Shown: positions 35,381 to 45,013 of the stretch, in pieces | How positions within the stretch are numbered: the first letter of the stretch is position 1 | How the letters are laid out: every line of letters begins with the position of its first letter | NCBI RefSeq assembly: GCF_000973725.1 | Contig: NZ_CP009621.1 | Location: 997,501-1,061,500, forward strand | Direction of reading: 5' to 3' | DNA: 64,000 nucleotides | Source of the DNA: Pontibacter korlensis | Lineage (GTDB): Bacteria > Bacteroidota > Bacteroidia > Cytophagales > Hymenobacteraceae | Made by a program: the position numbers and the translations under genes | Notes under the pieces: model-generated | Told to the model about the DNA's origin: nothing | What the model saw: the letters and a program-made list of their open reading frames with translations, nothing else | Database searches by the model: none

Positions 35381-36142
35381 TTAGATAGATTTAATCACAT
35401 CCGTAAAATCTCTGGATTTAAGAGAAGCTCCCCCAATCAAACCGCCATCCACATCGGCCTGAGAGAATAGCTCTTTTGCGTTGCCCGGGTTGCAGCTACC
35501 GCCATAAAGAATAGAGGTATTGTAAGCAGCCTCAGCATCGAACATGCGTGAAATCTGCTCACGAATGTACTCGTGCATTTCCTGTGCCTGCTGGCTGCTG
35601 GCAGTACGGCCTGTACCTATCGCCCAGATTGGCTCATAAGCTATCACCACCTGGTCAAATTCTTCGTTGCTCAGGTAAGAGAGGCTGTCGTGCAGTTGCT
35701 TACCTACGAAATCGAAGTGACGATCGGCATCGCGCTCCTCCAGTGATTCACCGCAGCAGAAGATCGGCTTCATTCCATTGGCAATGGTAGCTTTCATCTT
35801 TTTGTAAAGCGTTTGCGCGTCTTCGTGGTGGTACAGGCGGCGCTCGCTATGGCCTATAATTACGTACTCCACACCCACAGACTTCAGCATGGCAGCCGAA
35901 ACCTCGCCAGTATAAGCGCCACTGTCGTGCTCGCTTACGTTCTGTGCAGCTAGGTGCATCTTATCGTTGCCCTGCAGCAGTTTGCCAACACTTTGCAGGA
36001 ACGGGAAAGGAGGCGCTACGAGCACAGTCACATCACTGTTCACCTCGTCTTTCACCATATTATCGATCTCCGAAACCAGCGTCAGCGCTTCTTCGGCTGT
36101 TTTATTCATTTTCCAGTTGCCTGCAACAATTCGTTTTCTCAT
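35381..36142 (-). CDS. tpiA: Triosephosphate isomerase
   Basis: A 253-residue glycolytic TIM barrel that interconverts dihydroxyacetone phosphate and glyceraldehyde 3-phosphate. Active-site residues are visible: N10 and K12 in AGNWKMNKT (about 6-14), H in IIGHSERR (about 95-102), E in AYEPIWAIGTG (about 168-178), and the phosphate loop GLIGGASL near the C-terminus. Normal length. Transcribed alone; its terminator separates it from the DUF6150-prmA unit. Confidence 0.97.
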   Translation of the reverse strand: MRKRIVAGNWKMNKTAEEALTLVSEIDNMVKDEVNSDVTVLVAPPFPFLQSVGKLLQGNDKMHLAAQNVSEHDSGAYTGEVSAAMLKSVGVEYVIIGHSERRLYHHEDAQTLYKKMKATIANGMKPIFCCGESLEERDADRHFDFVGKQLHDSLSYLSNEEFDQVVIAYEPIWAIGTGRTASSQQAQEMHEYIREQISRMFDAEAAYNTSILYGGSCNPGNAKELFSQADVDGGLIGGASLKSRDFTDVIKSI

Positions 36143-36567
36143 GTTTTATACTTTGTTGATGATGGATATACTTTGGTTTGCTTGCTCCGAAGCTTTACGG
36201 CAAGATAGGAAAATTTGGCGTACCCGTCGCAGTTATAGTTTGTGTGAGTTTGAGTACAGGTGTTTTGGGGAGTAGCATATTGCATGGCTGCTCCTCATCT
36301 CTTTAGGCTGATATCTCAGTTGGCTTGCTGAGCCATACTTGCTGACTTGCTGCTCTGGACATCCGTGTTTGGAAATCTCTACTGTGGGTCTCCACGTCCG
36401 CGTAAGCTATACTTTGAACTTCGGCTATACTTCACAGCTACTGCTTTATGCAGCTTGAGGTAAGCTACCCTTTCTTGCTGCTGTTCATCCTCTGCTTTAC
36501 TTACTGCTCGTTTCACCTCCGGCTGTGGTGCGCTCAAGGCCGGGTGGCCTCGTCCTGGGGATAGGGG
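36143..36567. other. Non-coding region between tpiA and the IS4 remnant
   Basis: I see no supported gene. Four TATACTT heptamers fall within about 280 bases (near 36147, 36169, 36409 and 36425). The last 40 bases, GC-rich and ending in GGGGATAGGGG, look like part of a dispersed repeat that continues on the other side of the IS4 remnant. Confidence 0.5.
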
Positions 36568-37560
36568 CCACTACTGTTCGAAACCTTTTTAGGTACGTAT
36601 TCTATAGCGGGTATGTATAGAAGGAGGCAGAGATGAAGGTAAAGGACATATTGGCGTTTGTTCCCGATGAGGACCTGGCGCTGCTGGCGGCCCAGACACG
36701 TGTGGACCACCAGGTCAAAAAGCTCAGCGGGCGGGCCAGCCTGCGAGTGATGGAGGACCTTTCTGCTCGCTGCGCTTCCGCACCCTGGCCGAGCTGGAGC
36801 AGGGGCAGACCACGCGCCACAACTCCATCCGGGACCGGATCGTGACCATGCGGCCCGATTTCTTCCGGGCCATCTTCGAGCTGCTCTTTGAGCGCTTCAA
36901 CCGCCACCTGGGCCAGGGGCGGGCGCTGGTGCGCTACGACCCGACCCTGATCGCCGTCTCAGCCCGGCTGGTGGGGTGGAGCACGCGCACCAGCCGGGCC
37001 CTGAGCGAGGGCTGCGCCCTGGCCCAGCTCGACGAGCAGGGCCGGCTCTTTGTCGTGGGGGTGCACTACCTCGAGCGGGAGCCCCTGGCAGTGGGGCAGC
37101 GGCCGCCGTCACCGTCCACAGTGACGCCTGGGTGAGCTTGCGGGAGCGGGGCGGCCACTACGCGGGCAGGCCGCTGCGGCTGGTCAGGGCCAGGGTGGAG
37201 GCCTCGGGGGAAGAGATCTGGTTTGTCACCAGCATCGCCTGGCTGGAGAGTTACCAGGTGGCGGCCATCTACCAGGAGCGCTGGCAGATCGAGGGGCTCA
37301 TCAAGTTCTTAAAGCAGCGCCTGCAGCCCGGGCACCTGGTCACCCGGGACGTGAACGGCATCCAGGTCATGGGCAGCATGACCCTGATCGTGGCCCTGCT
37401 GCCCATCGTCTACCGCAAGCTCGACAGCGACCGGCGCGCCAAGCTGCGCTTCGCCCAGGAATTGGACACAGAAATAGTCCGGCAAATCGTGCTGCTCTGC
37501 GGCGGGGACCCCGCTAAAATGGAGAATTTCGTCACATGAGCAGGTTTCTCACAGTAGTGG
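36568..37560 (+). mobile_element. Decayed IS4-family insertion sequence
   Basis: Inverted repeats CCACTACTGT..GAAACCT are found at 36568 and, inverted, ending at 37560. TAGGGG occurs directly outside the left repeat and one base outside the right repeat, a probable target duplication. At 993 bp it is shorter than full IS4 elements (usually 1.2-1.6 kb). The sequence is distinctly GC-rich and I saw no TATACTT/AAGTATA heptamer in it. It seems to have landed inside an intergenic repeat. Confidence 0.75.
36633..37539 (+). pseudogene. IS4-family transposase remnant, frameshifted and internally deleted
   Basis: Three frames are needed to read it. Frame one from 36633 gives MKVKDILAFVPDEDLALLA to MEDL; near 36755 it shifts to FCSLRFRTLAELEQG...VRYDPTLIAVSARL (first catalytic Asp), then near 37100 to the frame that ends at 37539 and includes YQERWQIEGLIKFLKQ, the Y-R-E-K-type signature of IS4 DDE transposases. 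The second Asp motif was not found and the total is about 300 codons, so an internal deletion is likely. Not functional. Confidence 0.8.
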
Positions 37561-37717
37561 GTAGGGGCCCTCGACAAGGGCATCGCGCCGGGAGCTTTTC
37601 TTTGCTCCTACGTCGCAATGCCTGGCTATCGCTTGTCACCGGAACCTCTCGAGGCGCTCAACCCAAGGACTGGGATCAGGTGCAGTTAGCTACAACTGAC
37701 GGAGCTTGAACATAATT

Positions 37718-37739
37718 CCCCTCCTTAGACAAGGAGGGG
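37718..37739. repeat. Hairpin of a likely dispersed intergenic repeat
   Basis: Arms CCCCTCCTT and AAGGAGGGG pair perfectly around loop AGAC, followed by a second GC-rich segment with CGCCCCTGTTTTTAGGGG. This style of element recurs between genes in several Bacteroidetes genomes (recollection, not checked here). Confidence 0.45.
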
Positions 37740-37820
37740 CCAGCGGTGGCTGGACCCGGTACTGCAAAGCTCGCGCCCCTGTTTTTAGGGGAAGGGCTGA
37801 GGAGAGGTAAAACAAAAAAA

Positions 37821-37844
37821 CCGCTGCATTTATACTTGCAGCGG
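37821..37844 (-). terminator. Terminator of uvrA
   Basis: An 8-bp GC-rich stem CCGCTGCA/TGCAGCGG (37821-37828 with 37837-37844), loop TTTATACT, with A7 on one side and T5 on the other, so active for the leftward uvrA transcript. Confidence 0.85.
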
Positions 37845-37866
37845 CTTTTTACACCTGATCTTTCAC

Positions 37867-40674
37867 TTACAGCTTGTCCTTCAGGAAGCGGGCGGTGTGG
37901 TTATCCTCCAGCTTTGCCATCTCTTCTGGTGTACCCTCAAATAACAAGTGACCGCCATTTGTACCTCCCTCAGGGCCAAGATCTATAATCCAGTCGGCAC
38001 ATTTCACTATATCCATATTGTGCTCAATGATCACAACAGTATTGCCGTTTTCGATAAGTGCATTGATCGAGGTAAGTAGCTTGCTGATGTCATGGAAGTG
38101 CAAACCAGTACTAGGCTCGTCAAAAACAAAGAGGATGTTCTCCTGGTGCGGCTGCGCTCCTTTGGTCAGGAATGACGCCAACTTCACGCGCTGCGCCTCG
38201 CCACCAGATAGCGTATTACTTGACTGCCCCAAGCGAATGTAACCTAGCCCCACATCGTTCAGCGGCTTTAGCTTCTCAATGATTTTTGATTGGTCAGCAA
38301 AGAAGTCGATGCTATCGGCAATGGTCATGTTCAGTACCTCCGAAATGCTCTTGTCTTTATACTTGATATCAAGCACATCCTGCTTAAAGCGCTGTCCGTG
38401 GCAGCTCTCGCAAGTCAGGTAGATATCAGCCATAAATTGCATCTCGATCTTCACCTGCCCTTCGCCCTGGCATACTTCACAGCGACCTCCTTCGATGTTA
38501 AACGAGAAGTGCGACGGCTTAAAGCCACGCGACTTAGCCAGCGGCTGATCGGCATAAAGCGTACGGATCGCATCGTAAGCCTTTACGTAAGTTACTGGAT
38601 TGGAACGCGACGATTTACCAATTGGGTTCTGGTCCACAAACTCAACATGCTCTATCTTATTAAAATCACCTGCCAGTCTATCGAACTTACCTGTAGCTTC
38701 AGAAGTTGTACCGTGCAGCTTTTGCATAGCCGGAGCCAAAATCTTCTTGATAAGCGTAGACTTTCCAGAACCACTTACACCTGTCACCACGGTCATCACA
38801 CCTAAAGGTATCTTCACGTTCAGGTTCTTGAGGTTATTTTCCCGCGCCCCGATGAGCTCTATGGCATTGCGCCACTTACGGCGTTGCGCCGGCACCGGCA
38901 CTTCCATACGGCCACTCAGGTATCTGCCTGTATAGGTATCAGCCTTGGTTGTGATTTCGTCAAAAGTGCCCTGAAACATTAAGTTACCACCTCCGGATCC
39001 AGCCTCTGGCCCTATATCGATCAGCTGGTCAGCGGCACGCATCATCTCTTCCTCGTGCTCAACCACAATTACGGTATTGCCCATCTGCTGCAGCGAGCGC
39101 AGTACACCTATCAGCTGCTCCGAGTCTTTCGGGTGCAGTCCTATACTTGGCTCATCTAGAATGTACATAGAACCCACCAAGGCACTACCCAATGAGGTAG
39201 CCAAGTTGATACGTTGGCTCTCGCCACCAGACAAAGTATTAGAGAGGCGGTTGAGCGTCAGATACCCCAGCCCTACCCGCTCCAAGTAACTTAAGCGGTT
39301 AGTTACTTCCGTGACCAGACGCTCGGCCACGTTTTGCTCATGCTCTGTTAGCTGCAGATTGCGGAAGAACGGCAGTACCTGCGTAATTGGCATCAGCACC
39401 AGGTCGGTTATACTCTTGCCGCCTACTTTTACGTAGCTGGCATCTTTGCGCAGACGCGAACCTTTGCAGTCGGGGCAAGCAGTACGGCCACGGTAACGCG
39501 ACAGCATTACGCGGTACTGTATCTTGTGCGTTTGCGACTGTATTTCTTTAAAAAAGGCATTTAGGCCTGCAAAGTATTTGTTACCGGTCCACAGCAGTTC
39601 CTGCTCGGCCTCTGTCAGCTCATTGTAAGGGCGGTGGATTGGAAAGTCGAAGCGGATGCCGTTTTTGAGCAGCGGCTGCAGCCACTCGTTCATTTTTTCA
39701 GAACGCCATGGCGCAATAGCTCCTTCATATACCGTCAGGCTCTTATCCGGGATTACCAGGTCCGGATCTATGCCTAATACACTACCAAAGCCTTCGCAGG
39801 TCTGGCAGGCGCCGTAAGGGTTGTTAAAGCTAAAGAAGTTAACTGTCGGCTCCTCAAACACCATCCCGTCCAGCTCAAACCTGTCGGAAAATACGCGCTC
39901 CTGCTCGTTGCTATACTTCACACGGCACTCGCCATGTCCTTCAAAAAAGGCAGTCTGCACTGAGTCAGCTATTCTGAACTGAAGGTCTTCGTCAGATTTA
40001 TAAATAACCGCTCTATCGATTAGGATATACACTTCTTTACCCAGCTTCGGCTTCTTCTCCTCCAGCAGCTCCTCAATAAAGTATACTTGCCCATCAGCAT
40101 AGATTCGGGAGTAGCCTTTCTGCAGCAGCAGGTCCAGCTCTTTCGCCAGTGTACGCTCCTTGTGCTGGTGTAGCGGTGCCAGAATCATAACACGAGCCTC
40201 ATCCTCCAACGAAAATACAAAATCCACTACATCAGCTACCGTATCTTTCTGCACCACCTCACCAGAAATTGGCGAATAAGTTTTGCCGATGCGGGCGTAG
40301 AGCAATTTCAGGTAATCGTAAATTTCAGTGCTGGTACCTACCGTAGAGCGGTTATTCTTTATACTTACCTTCTGCTCAATCGCGATGGCTGGGCTTATGC
40401 CTTTGATATAATCTACATCAGGCTTATCCATACGGCCCAGGAACTGGCGCGCATAGGAGCTTAAACTCTCCACATACATGCGCTGCCCTTCGGCATAAAG
40501 TGTATCGAAAGCCAATGATGACTTGCCAGAGCCAGATAGACCGGTAATAACTATAAACTTATTGCGGGGCAGCGCCACACTTAGGTTTTTGAGGTTATGA
40601 ACCCGGGCACCTTTTATAATGATGTTCTGGCGGGCGTCGAGCTCCTCAAGTTTATCTGCAGTTGTATTTGCCAT
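37867..40674 (-). CDS. uvrA: Excinuclease ABC subunit A
   Basis: A 935-residue DNA damage sensor of nucleotide excision repair. Two ABC ATPase modules are complete: Walker [10 protein letters not shown] (about 44-52) and GVSGSGKST (about 629-637), signatures LSGGESQRI and LSGGEAQRV, and two zinc modules (CQTCEGFG...CPDCKGSRL and CEVCQGEG...CESCHGQRF). Length is normal. Transcribed alone toward the IS4 remnant; the terminator lies before the repeat-rich region. Confidence 0.97.
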   Translation of the reverse strand: MANTTADKLEELDARQNIIIKGARVHNLKNLSVALPRNKFIVITGLSGSGKSSLAFDTLYAEGQRMYVESLSSYARQFLGRMDKPDVDYIKGISPAIAIEQKVSIKNNRSTVGTSTEIYDYLKLLYARIGKTYSPISGEVVQKDTVADVVDFVFSLEDEARVMILAPLHQHKERTLAKELDLLLQKGYSRIYADGQVYFIEELLEEKKPKLGKEVYILIDRAVIYKSDEDLQFRIADSVQTAFFEGHGECRVKYSNEQERVFSDRFELDGMVFEEPTVNFFSFNNPYGACQTCEGFGSVLGIDPDLVIPDKSLTVYEGAIAPWRSEKMNEWLQPLLKNGIRFDFPIHRPYNELTEAEQELLWTGNKYFAGLNAFFKEIQSQTHKIQYRVMLSRYRGRTACPDCKGSRLRKDASYVKVGGKSITDLVLMPITQVLPFFRNLQLTEHEQNVAERLVTEVTNRLSYLERVGLGYLTLNRLSNTLSGGESQRINLATSLGSALVGSMYILDEPSIGLHPKDSEQLIGVLRSLQQMGNTVIVVEHEEEMMRAADQLIDIGPEAGSGGGNLMFQGTFDEITTKADTYTGRYLSGRMEVPVPAQRRKWRNAIELIGARENNLKNLNVKIPLGVMTVVTGVSGSGKSTLIKKILAPAMQKLHGTTSEATGKFDRLAGDFNKIEHVEFVDQNPIGKSSRSNPVTYVKAYDAIRTLYADQPLAKSRGFKPSHFSFNIEGGRCEVCQGEGQVKIEMQFMADIYLTCESCHGQRFKQDVLDIKYKDKSISEVLNMTIADSIDFFADQSKIIEKLKPLNDVGLGYIRLGQSSNTLSGGEAQRVKLASFLTKGAQPHQENILFVFDEPSTGLHFHDISKLLTSINALIENGNTVVIIEHNMDIVKCADWIIDLGPEGGTNGGHLLFEGTPEEMAKLEDNHTARFLKDKL

Positions 40675-41093
40675 ATATTAGAAAGCCTCTTCCAGCAAGT
40701 ATAACAAGCCGGAACAGAGGCTATATTAAGCCAATTTTTAATTTGTAAAGATACGAATAGATAACCTCTTTTAGAAGGGCTTTGTTGCAATGGCGACTGT
40801 GATAATATATTGCAAGACAGGCAACCCAGAATTTAAACATTGTCCCTGCCTTGCCATTTGCTCCAAGGGCACAGGTTAACGAGGATTTTGAGTTGCTTCA
40901 CTAAATTCCCTTCTGCAACCTACTCTTGCTGTTTGCGCACTCGTACATATGAGGGAGAAAGTCTATCAACTGGCAACAGTATCAGAGCTTAGACACATTG
41001 TCTTAGGTCTCTGAATATAACACCGCCGTTTACCCCCTCTTAACTGGGTATGCACCTGTTGAACTTTGTGTTTGAACCTCAAGCTGCCCTATT
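40675..41093. other. Divergent intergenic region uvrA / T9SS cargo gene
   Basis: No gene supported. A TATCTTTA box on the minus strand (40746-40753) differs from TAnnTTTG only in its last base and is a weak uvrA promoter candidate; no TTG sits at the -33 distance. Nothing else recognisable was seen. Confidence 0.4.
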
Positions 41094-42128
41094 ATGAAAA
41101 GAATCTTTACACTGCTCCGGCTATTTGCCGCCTGCTGTCTGCTATTACTGACAACAACAGAAACCAAAGCTCAAGCCATTGATGAAGCTGTTTGCCTCTA
41201 CGAAGACAACTGTATCTTTATAGCATACTCTGCTGTACAGGAAGAAAGCCCAACCTCCACTAACCTGGTAGTTATATTAACTGCCTTCATAAACCAAGGT
41301 GGTCGCTGCTCTACTATAGATGGTTTGGTTCTCTCTCCGGTAGGTGGAGTTCCAGTTTTGGTTACAAGGGAAGAGCTTCAGGAGAATGCCTTTTTTATTG
41401 AGCTCCCCGTTAACAGAGCCCTTTTCACCGCAACGCCCGATGTTTTAGTTTCTACCTTCAGGTATATCGGCATTCCCTTCTTTGGCATCCGGTTTCCTTT
41501 ACCTACAAACGTAGTAGACCTGCAAGCACGCTTAGACTCAAATGATCCGTGTTTGGCTATCACTCCACTTCCAGTTGAGCTGGCAAGCTTTGATGGCAAG
41601 GTCACCCAAAGCGGTATTCAGCTGGAGTGGGTAACAGCAAGCGAAGAGAACAACAGCAAGTTTGAGGTGGAGCACAGTGCTGATGGAACTACGTTTGAGC
41701 AGATTGGCAAGGTAGACGGCCATGGCAACTCCTCTATAACCATCGAATATGATTACTTGGACAGCTATCCGCTACCCGGCCTTAACTATTACCGTTTAAG
41801 GCAGGTTGATTTTGACGGCAGGTATGAGTTCTCAAACGTGATAAGTGTGAATGCTCCGGAAAGAGCACAGTCGTTGCAGGTAACGCTCTCTCCTAACCCC
41901 TGCCGCGGTGATGATTGCCAATTAAGTATAGCTTCCGTTGCTCCTTGGCAACAGGTGCGGGTACAACTACAGGACCTTACTGGAAGAGTGGTCTTTGAGC
42001 AAATTCTGAAAGACTCCATGGAAAAGCTACAGCTTACACAGCAACAGTTACAGAACCTACGGGGCATCTTTATACTTTCGGCTGAGGCTGGAGCAGAAGT
42101 TGTGCGACAACGGGTAGTGCTGGAGTAG
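41094..42128 (+). CDS. Exported protein with a type IX secretion (T9SS) C-terminal sorting domain
   Basis: A 344-residue protein. Signal peptide MKRIFTLLRLFAACCLLLL...TETKAQ; a cysteine-containing N-terminal domain (about 27-160, unassigned); then LPVELASFDGKVTQSGIQLEW (about 163-183), the usual lead-in to a T9SS cargo module of fibronectin-like type with YYRLRQVDFDGRYEFS; and a C-terminal sorting domain of about 75 residues (SPNPCRGDD, then VQLQDLTGRVVF and GIFILSAEAG). T9SS exports such proteins across the outer membrane and anchors or releases them. Cargo role unknown. Confidence 0.85.
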   Translation: MKRIFTLLRLFAACCLLLLTTTETKAQAIDEAVCLYEDNCIFIAYSAVQEESPTSTNLVVILTAFINQGGRCSTIDGLVLSPVGGVPVLVTREELQENAFFIELPVNRALFTATPDVLVSTFRYIGIPFFGIRFPLPTNVVDLQARLDSNDPCLAITPLPVELASFDGKVTQSGIQLEWVTASEENNSKFEVEHSADGTTFEQIGKVDGHGNSSITIEYDYLDSYPLPGLNYYRLRQVDFDGRYEFSNVISVNAPERAQSLQVTLSPNPCRGDDCQLSIASVAPWQQVRVQLQDLTGRVVFEQILKDSMEKLQLTQQQLQNLRGIFILSAEAGAEVVRQRVVLE

Positions 42129-42232
42129 CTACTAATTTTCACCAGACATCATTCCTTATCTTAAAGAATCCTTGGTGCTAAGCAATACGTATGTGCTTGT
42201 ATTGTCAAACCAATAAAAGCCGTCGTTTTACT

Positions 42233-42355
42233 ATGGGAAAAGGAGATAAGAAATCCAGAAAAGGCAAGATTGCTAAAGGTACTTTTGGCAAAAAGCGTAC
42301 ACGCAAGGCTTACAACCTAAAGGCAAAACCAACCGACAAGGAGGCTAATTCATAA
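42233..42355 (+). CDS. Small ribosomal subunit protein THX (bTHX)
   Basis: A 40-residue basic protein beginning MGKGDKKSRKGKIAKGTFGK and continuing KRTRKAYNLK, ending DKEANS. This matches the 30S protein THX, which lies at the top of the 30S head in Thermus and occurs widely in Bacteroidetes. It has its own 20-bp terminator hairpin downstream. Confidence 0.88.
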   Translation: MGKGDKKSRKGKIAKGTFGKKRTRKAYNLKAKPTDKEANS

Positions 42356-42374
42356 AAGGCACCCACCGGCTTAC

Positions 42375-42420
42375 AAAAGGCCCCTGCGCAAGAGTATGAG
42401 CTCTTGCGCAGGGGCCTTTT
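42375..42420 (+). terminator. Terminator of the THX gene
   Basis: A 20-bp perfect stem (42375-42394 with 42401-42420) around a 6-base loop, with A4 and T4 at its ends. Among the strongest hairpins of the window. Confidence 0.93.
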
Positions 42421-42756
42421 GCATCACAATACATATAACCAGCCTTAGTCTTCTTGAGCAAGCTTGAACTACGTTGGCATGGCTATTGATTGTACATTGT
42501 AGCAGCATTCTACTAAAGGTCAATAACATCCAAAAAACTTAGTAAAAACTGACCAATTTCCGCAACTATGATTAAAAATCAGAAGTATAAACATTTACCT
42601 ATTTTTACTAAAGGGCCACGCTCACCAGAGGCCGCCGCTGGCCAGCTTTGTTAGCCCACAGTAACAAAATTGCAACCTCTCTGTTATGATAGAGGCTTAT
42701 ATTTAACTAAATTAAAAAGTATATTTTTCCAAGCCAACGCTTGTTCTGAAGGCTCG
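42421..42756. other. AT-rich intergenic region
   Basis: No gene supported. It includes a CCTCT...AGAGG hairpin at about 42678-42695 and two AAGTATA heptamers (about 42583, 42718). Confidence 0.4.
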
Positions 42757-42764
42757 TACCTTTG
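42757..42764 (+). promoter_or_regulatory. Possible -7 box of the 112-residue protein gene
   Basis: TACCTTTG matches TAnnTTTG and lies 51 bases upstream of the ATG. No good TTG at the -33 distance. Confidence 0.4.
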
Positions 42765-42814
42765 TGGACAACAAGACGTTGATAAACTAATTTTCAACTT
42801 AAAAACACTATTCC

Positions 42815-43153
42815 ATGCAAGTACTGGACATCCGAAATTTGTTGGAGAACATCGAGCGGAAGGTGTACCAGCAGGAGATCACAACTGACGACGCTGTAAC
42901 GAAACTTATAAACACAGAGATTGCAAAAGCCATAAACTTGAAGACGAAGAAAGAAAGTGAGGCGGAAGAAGACCTGTTAAAGAATGTTTCGTGCACCACG
43001 CTAGAGTGTTACCTGGACCACCTGAAAGCCGTAGAGGCTAAACTTAAGAAGCCCTGCAACATTTCCGCACAATGCACACCCGTAGAGGAGCGCGATATTA
43101 ACCGCCGCCTGTTGCTTATACTCAACCGCCTGAAAGGCTACAGCAGGAAGTAA
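42815..43153 (+). CDS. Uncharacterised 112-residue soluble protein
   Basis: A helical, charged protein without signal or membrane segment: MQVLDIRNLLENIERKVYQQ at the N-terminus, a K/E-rich middle, and four cysteines in two groups (SCTTLECYLD at about 58-67 and CNISAQC at about 80-86), which could form a metal site. I recognise no family. It has a -7-like box upstream and a hairpin terminator downstream, so I believe it is expressed. Confidence 0.7.
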   Translation: MQVLDIRNLLENIERKVYQQEITTDDAVTKLINTEIAKAINLKTKKESEAEEDLLKNVSCTTLECYLDHLKAVEAKLKKPCNISAQCTPVEERDINRRLLLILNRLKGYSRK

Positions 43154-43180
43154 CAAGCAGGCATTAAATTTTGTAAGATC

Positions 43181-43216
43181 ATCCTTCGCAAAGATCCCTC
43201 AGCTCTTTCGAAGGAT
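43181..43216 (+). terminator. Terminator of the 112-residue protein gene
   Basis: An 8-bp stem ATCCTTCG (43181-43188) / CGAAGGAT (43209-43216) with a 20-base loop, then seven Ts. Confidence 0.75.
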
Positions 43217-43353
43217 TTTTTTGTGCCTATACTTTTCTCCTCTTTCTCCTCAAGCCCCAATACTACATTTAAGCCACACATTAATAAAGGTAATTTTATA
43301 AGACCAAGGGCCTACCTAAACTTGCATAATAGAAACCAAATACTAGGAAGGCC

Positions 43354-43749
43354 ATGACAACAGCACACATAAAGAAAGACATAACTTCTACAGAAGACAT
43401 AAAACTTCTTATAGACCCCTTCTATGACAGCGTAAACGAAGATGAGTTGCTCGCGCCAATCTTTAACCAGGTTGCAAAAGTAGATTGGCAGCACCACCTG
43501 CCTACCATGTACAGCTTTTGGGGCTCATTGCTTATAGGAGGTATAGCTTACAATGGGCGTCCCTTCCCTAAGCATTTGAACCTGCCTATCAACAAAGAAC
43601 ACTTCGCTCGCTGGATAAGCCTCTTTACGCAGACGGTTGACGAGCTTTTTGAGGGTACTAAAGCTGAAGAAGCAAAACTTAAAGCCCACAGTATTGCCCG
43701 GACATTCCAGATGAGAATGGGATTATTAGGGATTATGGGTCATGTGTAA
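43354..43749 (+). CDS. Group III truncated hemoglobin
   Basis: A 131-residue two-over-two globin. The N-terminal IDPFYDSVNEDELLAPIFNQ (about 21-40) carries the B-helix tyrosine (FYDSV); the SFWGSLLIGG segment (about 54-63) includes the E-helix tryptophan; HLNLPINKEHFARWISLF (about 74-91) contains the candidate proximal histidine, most likely H83. Group III trHbs bind O2 or NO tightly and may handle redox stress; the physiological role is unproven. Confidence 0.88.
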   Translation: MTTAHIKKDITSTEDIKLLIDPFYDSVNEDELLAPIFNQVAKVDWQHHLPTMYSFWGSLLIGGIAYNGRPFPKHLNLPINKEHFARWISLFTQTVDELFEGTKAEEAKLKAHSIARTFQMRMGLLGIMGHV

Positions 43750-43770
43750 CAAGTACACTCACCCCACATC

Positions 43771-43811
43771 AAAAGGGAGGCGGTAGCATTGCACGCTACT
43801 GCCTCCCTTTT
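43771..43811 (+). terminator. Terminator of the globin gene
   Basis: A 17-bp stem (43771-43787 with 43795-43811, one G-T wobble) with a 7-base loop, followed by Ts. Confidence 0.9.
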
Positions 43812-44067
43812 TTCAGCTTCTCTGCGTTATGATCCTTATCAGTTTAAGAGGCTAAGCCAGCCTACAGAACTATAAGATATAGTATATCAACTGCTTGCAC
43901 CTAGCTTCACAGGCTTTTTATATATGTGGAAAACTAAATTTAACAGATCGCATTATATCTTTAACTCTTCTCACGTATATACCACTTTACAGGCAAACGG
44001 CGTAACGTTTAGGGGCAAGAAGAAGTATAAGGCCGAGCATTTTTTTACATAATACCGGCTTTAAATC
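43812..44067. other. Intergenic region upstream of the sigma factor
   Basis: No gene supported. A short inverted repeat AAACG...CGTTT near 43996-44011 is visible but weak. Confidence 0.35.
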
Positions 44068-44098
44068 TTGCACATCTAAAAGGCGTTCTATATATTTG
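44068..44098 (+). promoter_or_regulatory. Promoter of the ECF sigma factor gene
   Basis: TTG (44068-44070), 20 bases, TATATTTG (44091-44098). Good match to the Bacteroidetes consensus, one base wider than the usual 19. About 87 bases of leader follow. Confidence 0.6.
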
Positions 44099-44185
44099 AT
44101 TTACCTTTCTAATAAAAACTGTTTTTAAACAAGTAAACGCTACAATATGATATAAAGCTCTACGTTAACCTAATGTAGCTTTAAG

Positions 44186-44788
44186 ATGAATACAACTACC
44201 CAGATGAGCGACTCTGCATTGGTATCGCTCTACATCGCAGGTAATGAAGGTGCGTTTGAACAGCTTGTAAACAGGCACAAAAACAAAGTCTACACTACTA
44301 TTTTACTGATCGTAAAGGACTCGTATACCGCTGAGGATCTTATGCAGGATGCTTTTATCAAAGCTATCCATACCATGAAGGGCGGGCGATATAACGAGGA
44401 AGGCAAGTTCTCTTCGTGGATATGCCGCATTGCACATAACCTTGCAATCGACCATTTCCGTAAAGAGAAAAGGAGCCCGGTGATCACGCTGGAAGATGGC
44501 AGCAACGTGTTCAATACAATGTCTTTCTCTGAAGACTCCGCTGAGTCTCTGCAGATTAAAGAGGACACGCATGCCCGCTTGCGCGAGCTTATCCAAACGT
44601 TGCCACAGTCGCAGCGCGAAGTTCTGATGATGCGTCACTACGCTGAGATGAGCTTCCAGGAGATAGCCGACGCTACTGGCGTGAGCATCAACACTGCCCT
44701 GGGTCGTATGCGCTATGCGCTGATCAACCTGCGGAAAAAGATGCTTAAAAGTGATATTGCGTATGATAAAAACCTCTACTCAGAATGA
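44186..44788 (+). CDS. ECF-type RNA polymerase sigma factor
   Basis: A 200-residue sigma-70 family protein with only regions 2 and 4. Region 2: NEGAFEQLVNRHKNKVY (about 19-35), then AEDLMQDAFIKAIHTM (about 49-64) and WICRIAHNLAIDHFRK (about 75-90) which melt and read the -10 element. Region 4: LPQSQREVLMMRHYAEMSFQEIA (about 134-156) with helix-turn-helix GVSINTALGRMRYALINLRK. No membrane-spanning anti-sigma is encoded next; instead a tiny protein overlaps the 3' end. It is probably autonomously regulated, as the promoter looks housekeeping-like. Confidence 0.9.
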   Translation: MNTTTQMSDSALVSLYIAGNEGAFEQLVNRHKNKVYTTILLIVKDSYTAEDLMQDAFIKAIHTMKGGRYNEEGKFSSWICRIAHNLAIDHFRKEKRSPVITLEDGSNVFNTMSFSEDSAESLQIKEDTHARLRELIQTLPQSQREVLMMRHYAEMSFQEIADATGVSINTALGRMRYALINLRKKMLKSDIAYDKNLYSE

Positions 44789-44993
44789 GCTGATCCAGTA
44801 TGTATATGACGAGTTGGCCGATGACGCCTGCGCGCAGCTGGAATCAGCGTTTATGCAAGACACAGAACTAGCCGAGGGCTGCTCTGACCTGCTAATGCTG
44901 CAACAGCTGCTCAATGGAGCGGCTAAGGCACCGAGCGAACGCTCGGTACAAAACATATTAAATTACTCAAAAAGCTTAAGTTTGCAGTCCTAA
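44763..44993 (+). CDS. Small acidic protein overlapping the sigma factor gene
   Basis: A 76-residue acidic protein starting MIKTSTQNELIQYVYDELADD, with no membrane segment or cysteine motif beyond two cysteines. It overlaps the sigma gene by 26 bases, which implies translational coupling and a functional link. The position fits a soluble anti-sigma or accessory factor, and the N-terminal ELIQYVYDEL helix resembles the first helix of anti-sigma domains, but I cannot confirm it. GTG at 44751 is an alternative start. Confidence 0.7.
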   Translation: MIKTSTQNELIQYVYDELADDACAQLESAFMQDTELAEGCSDLLMLQQLLNGAAKAPSERSVQNILNYSKSLSLQS

Positions 44994-45013
44994 CCAGATT
45001 GCAAGCTTTTTTT

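Larger units (their letters stand above)
37561..37866. other. GC-rich non-coding repeat-like region
   Basis: No gene is supported in these 306 bases. They contain a hairpin GGAGC/GCTCC near 37590-37607, a 9-bp hairpin at 37718-37739, GGCCAGCGGTGGCTGG just after it, and the uvrA terminator. The left part continues the GGGGCC-rich sequence seen before the IS4 remnant. Confidence 0.5.

Noticed and set aside
36842..37135. 97-codon frame in the IS4 remnant as an independent gene
   Set aside because: It is the middle fragment of the frameshifted transposase, with its catalytic Asp motif in the right order.
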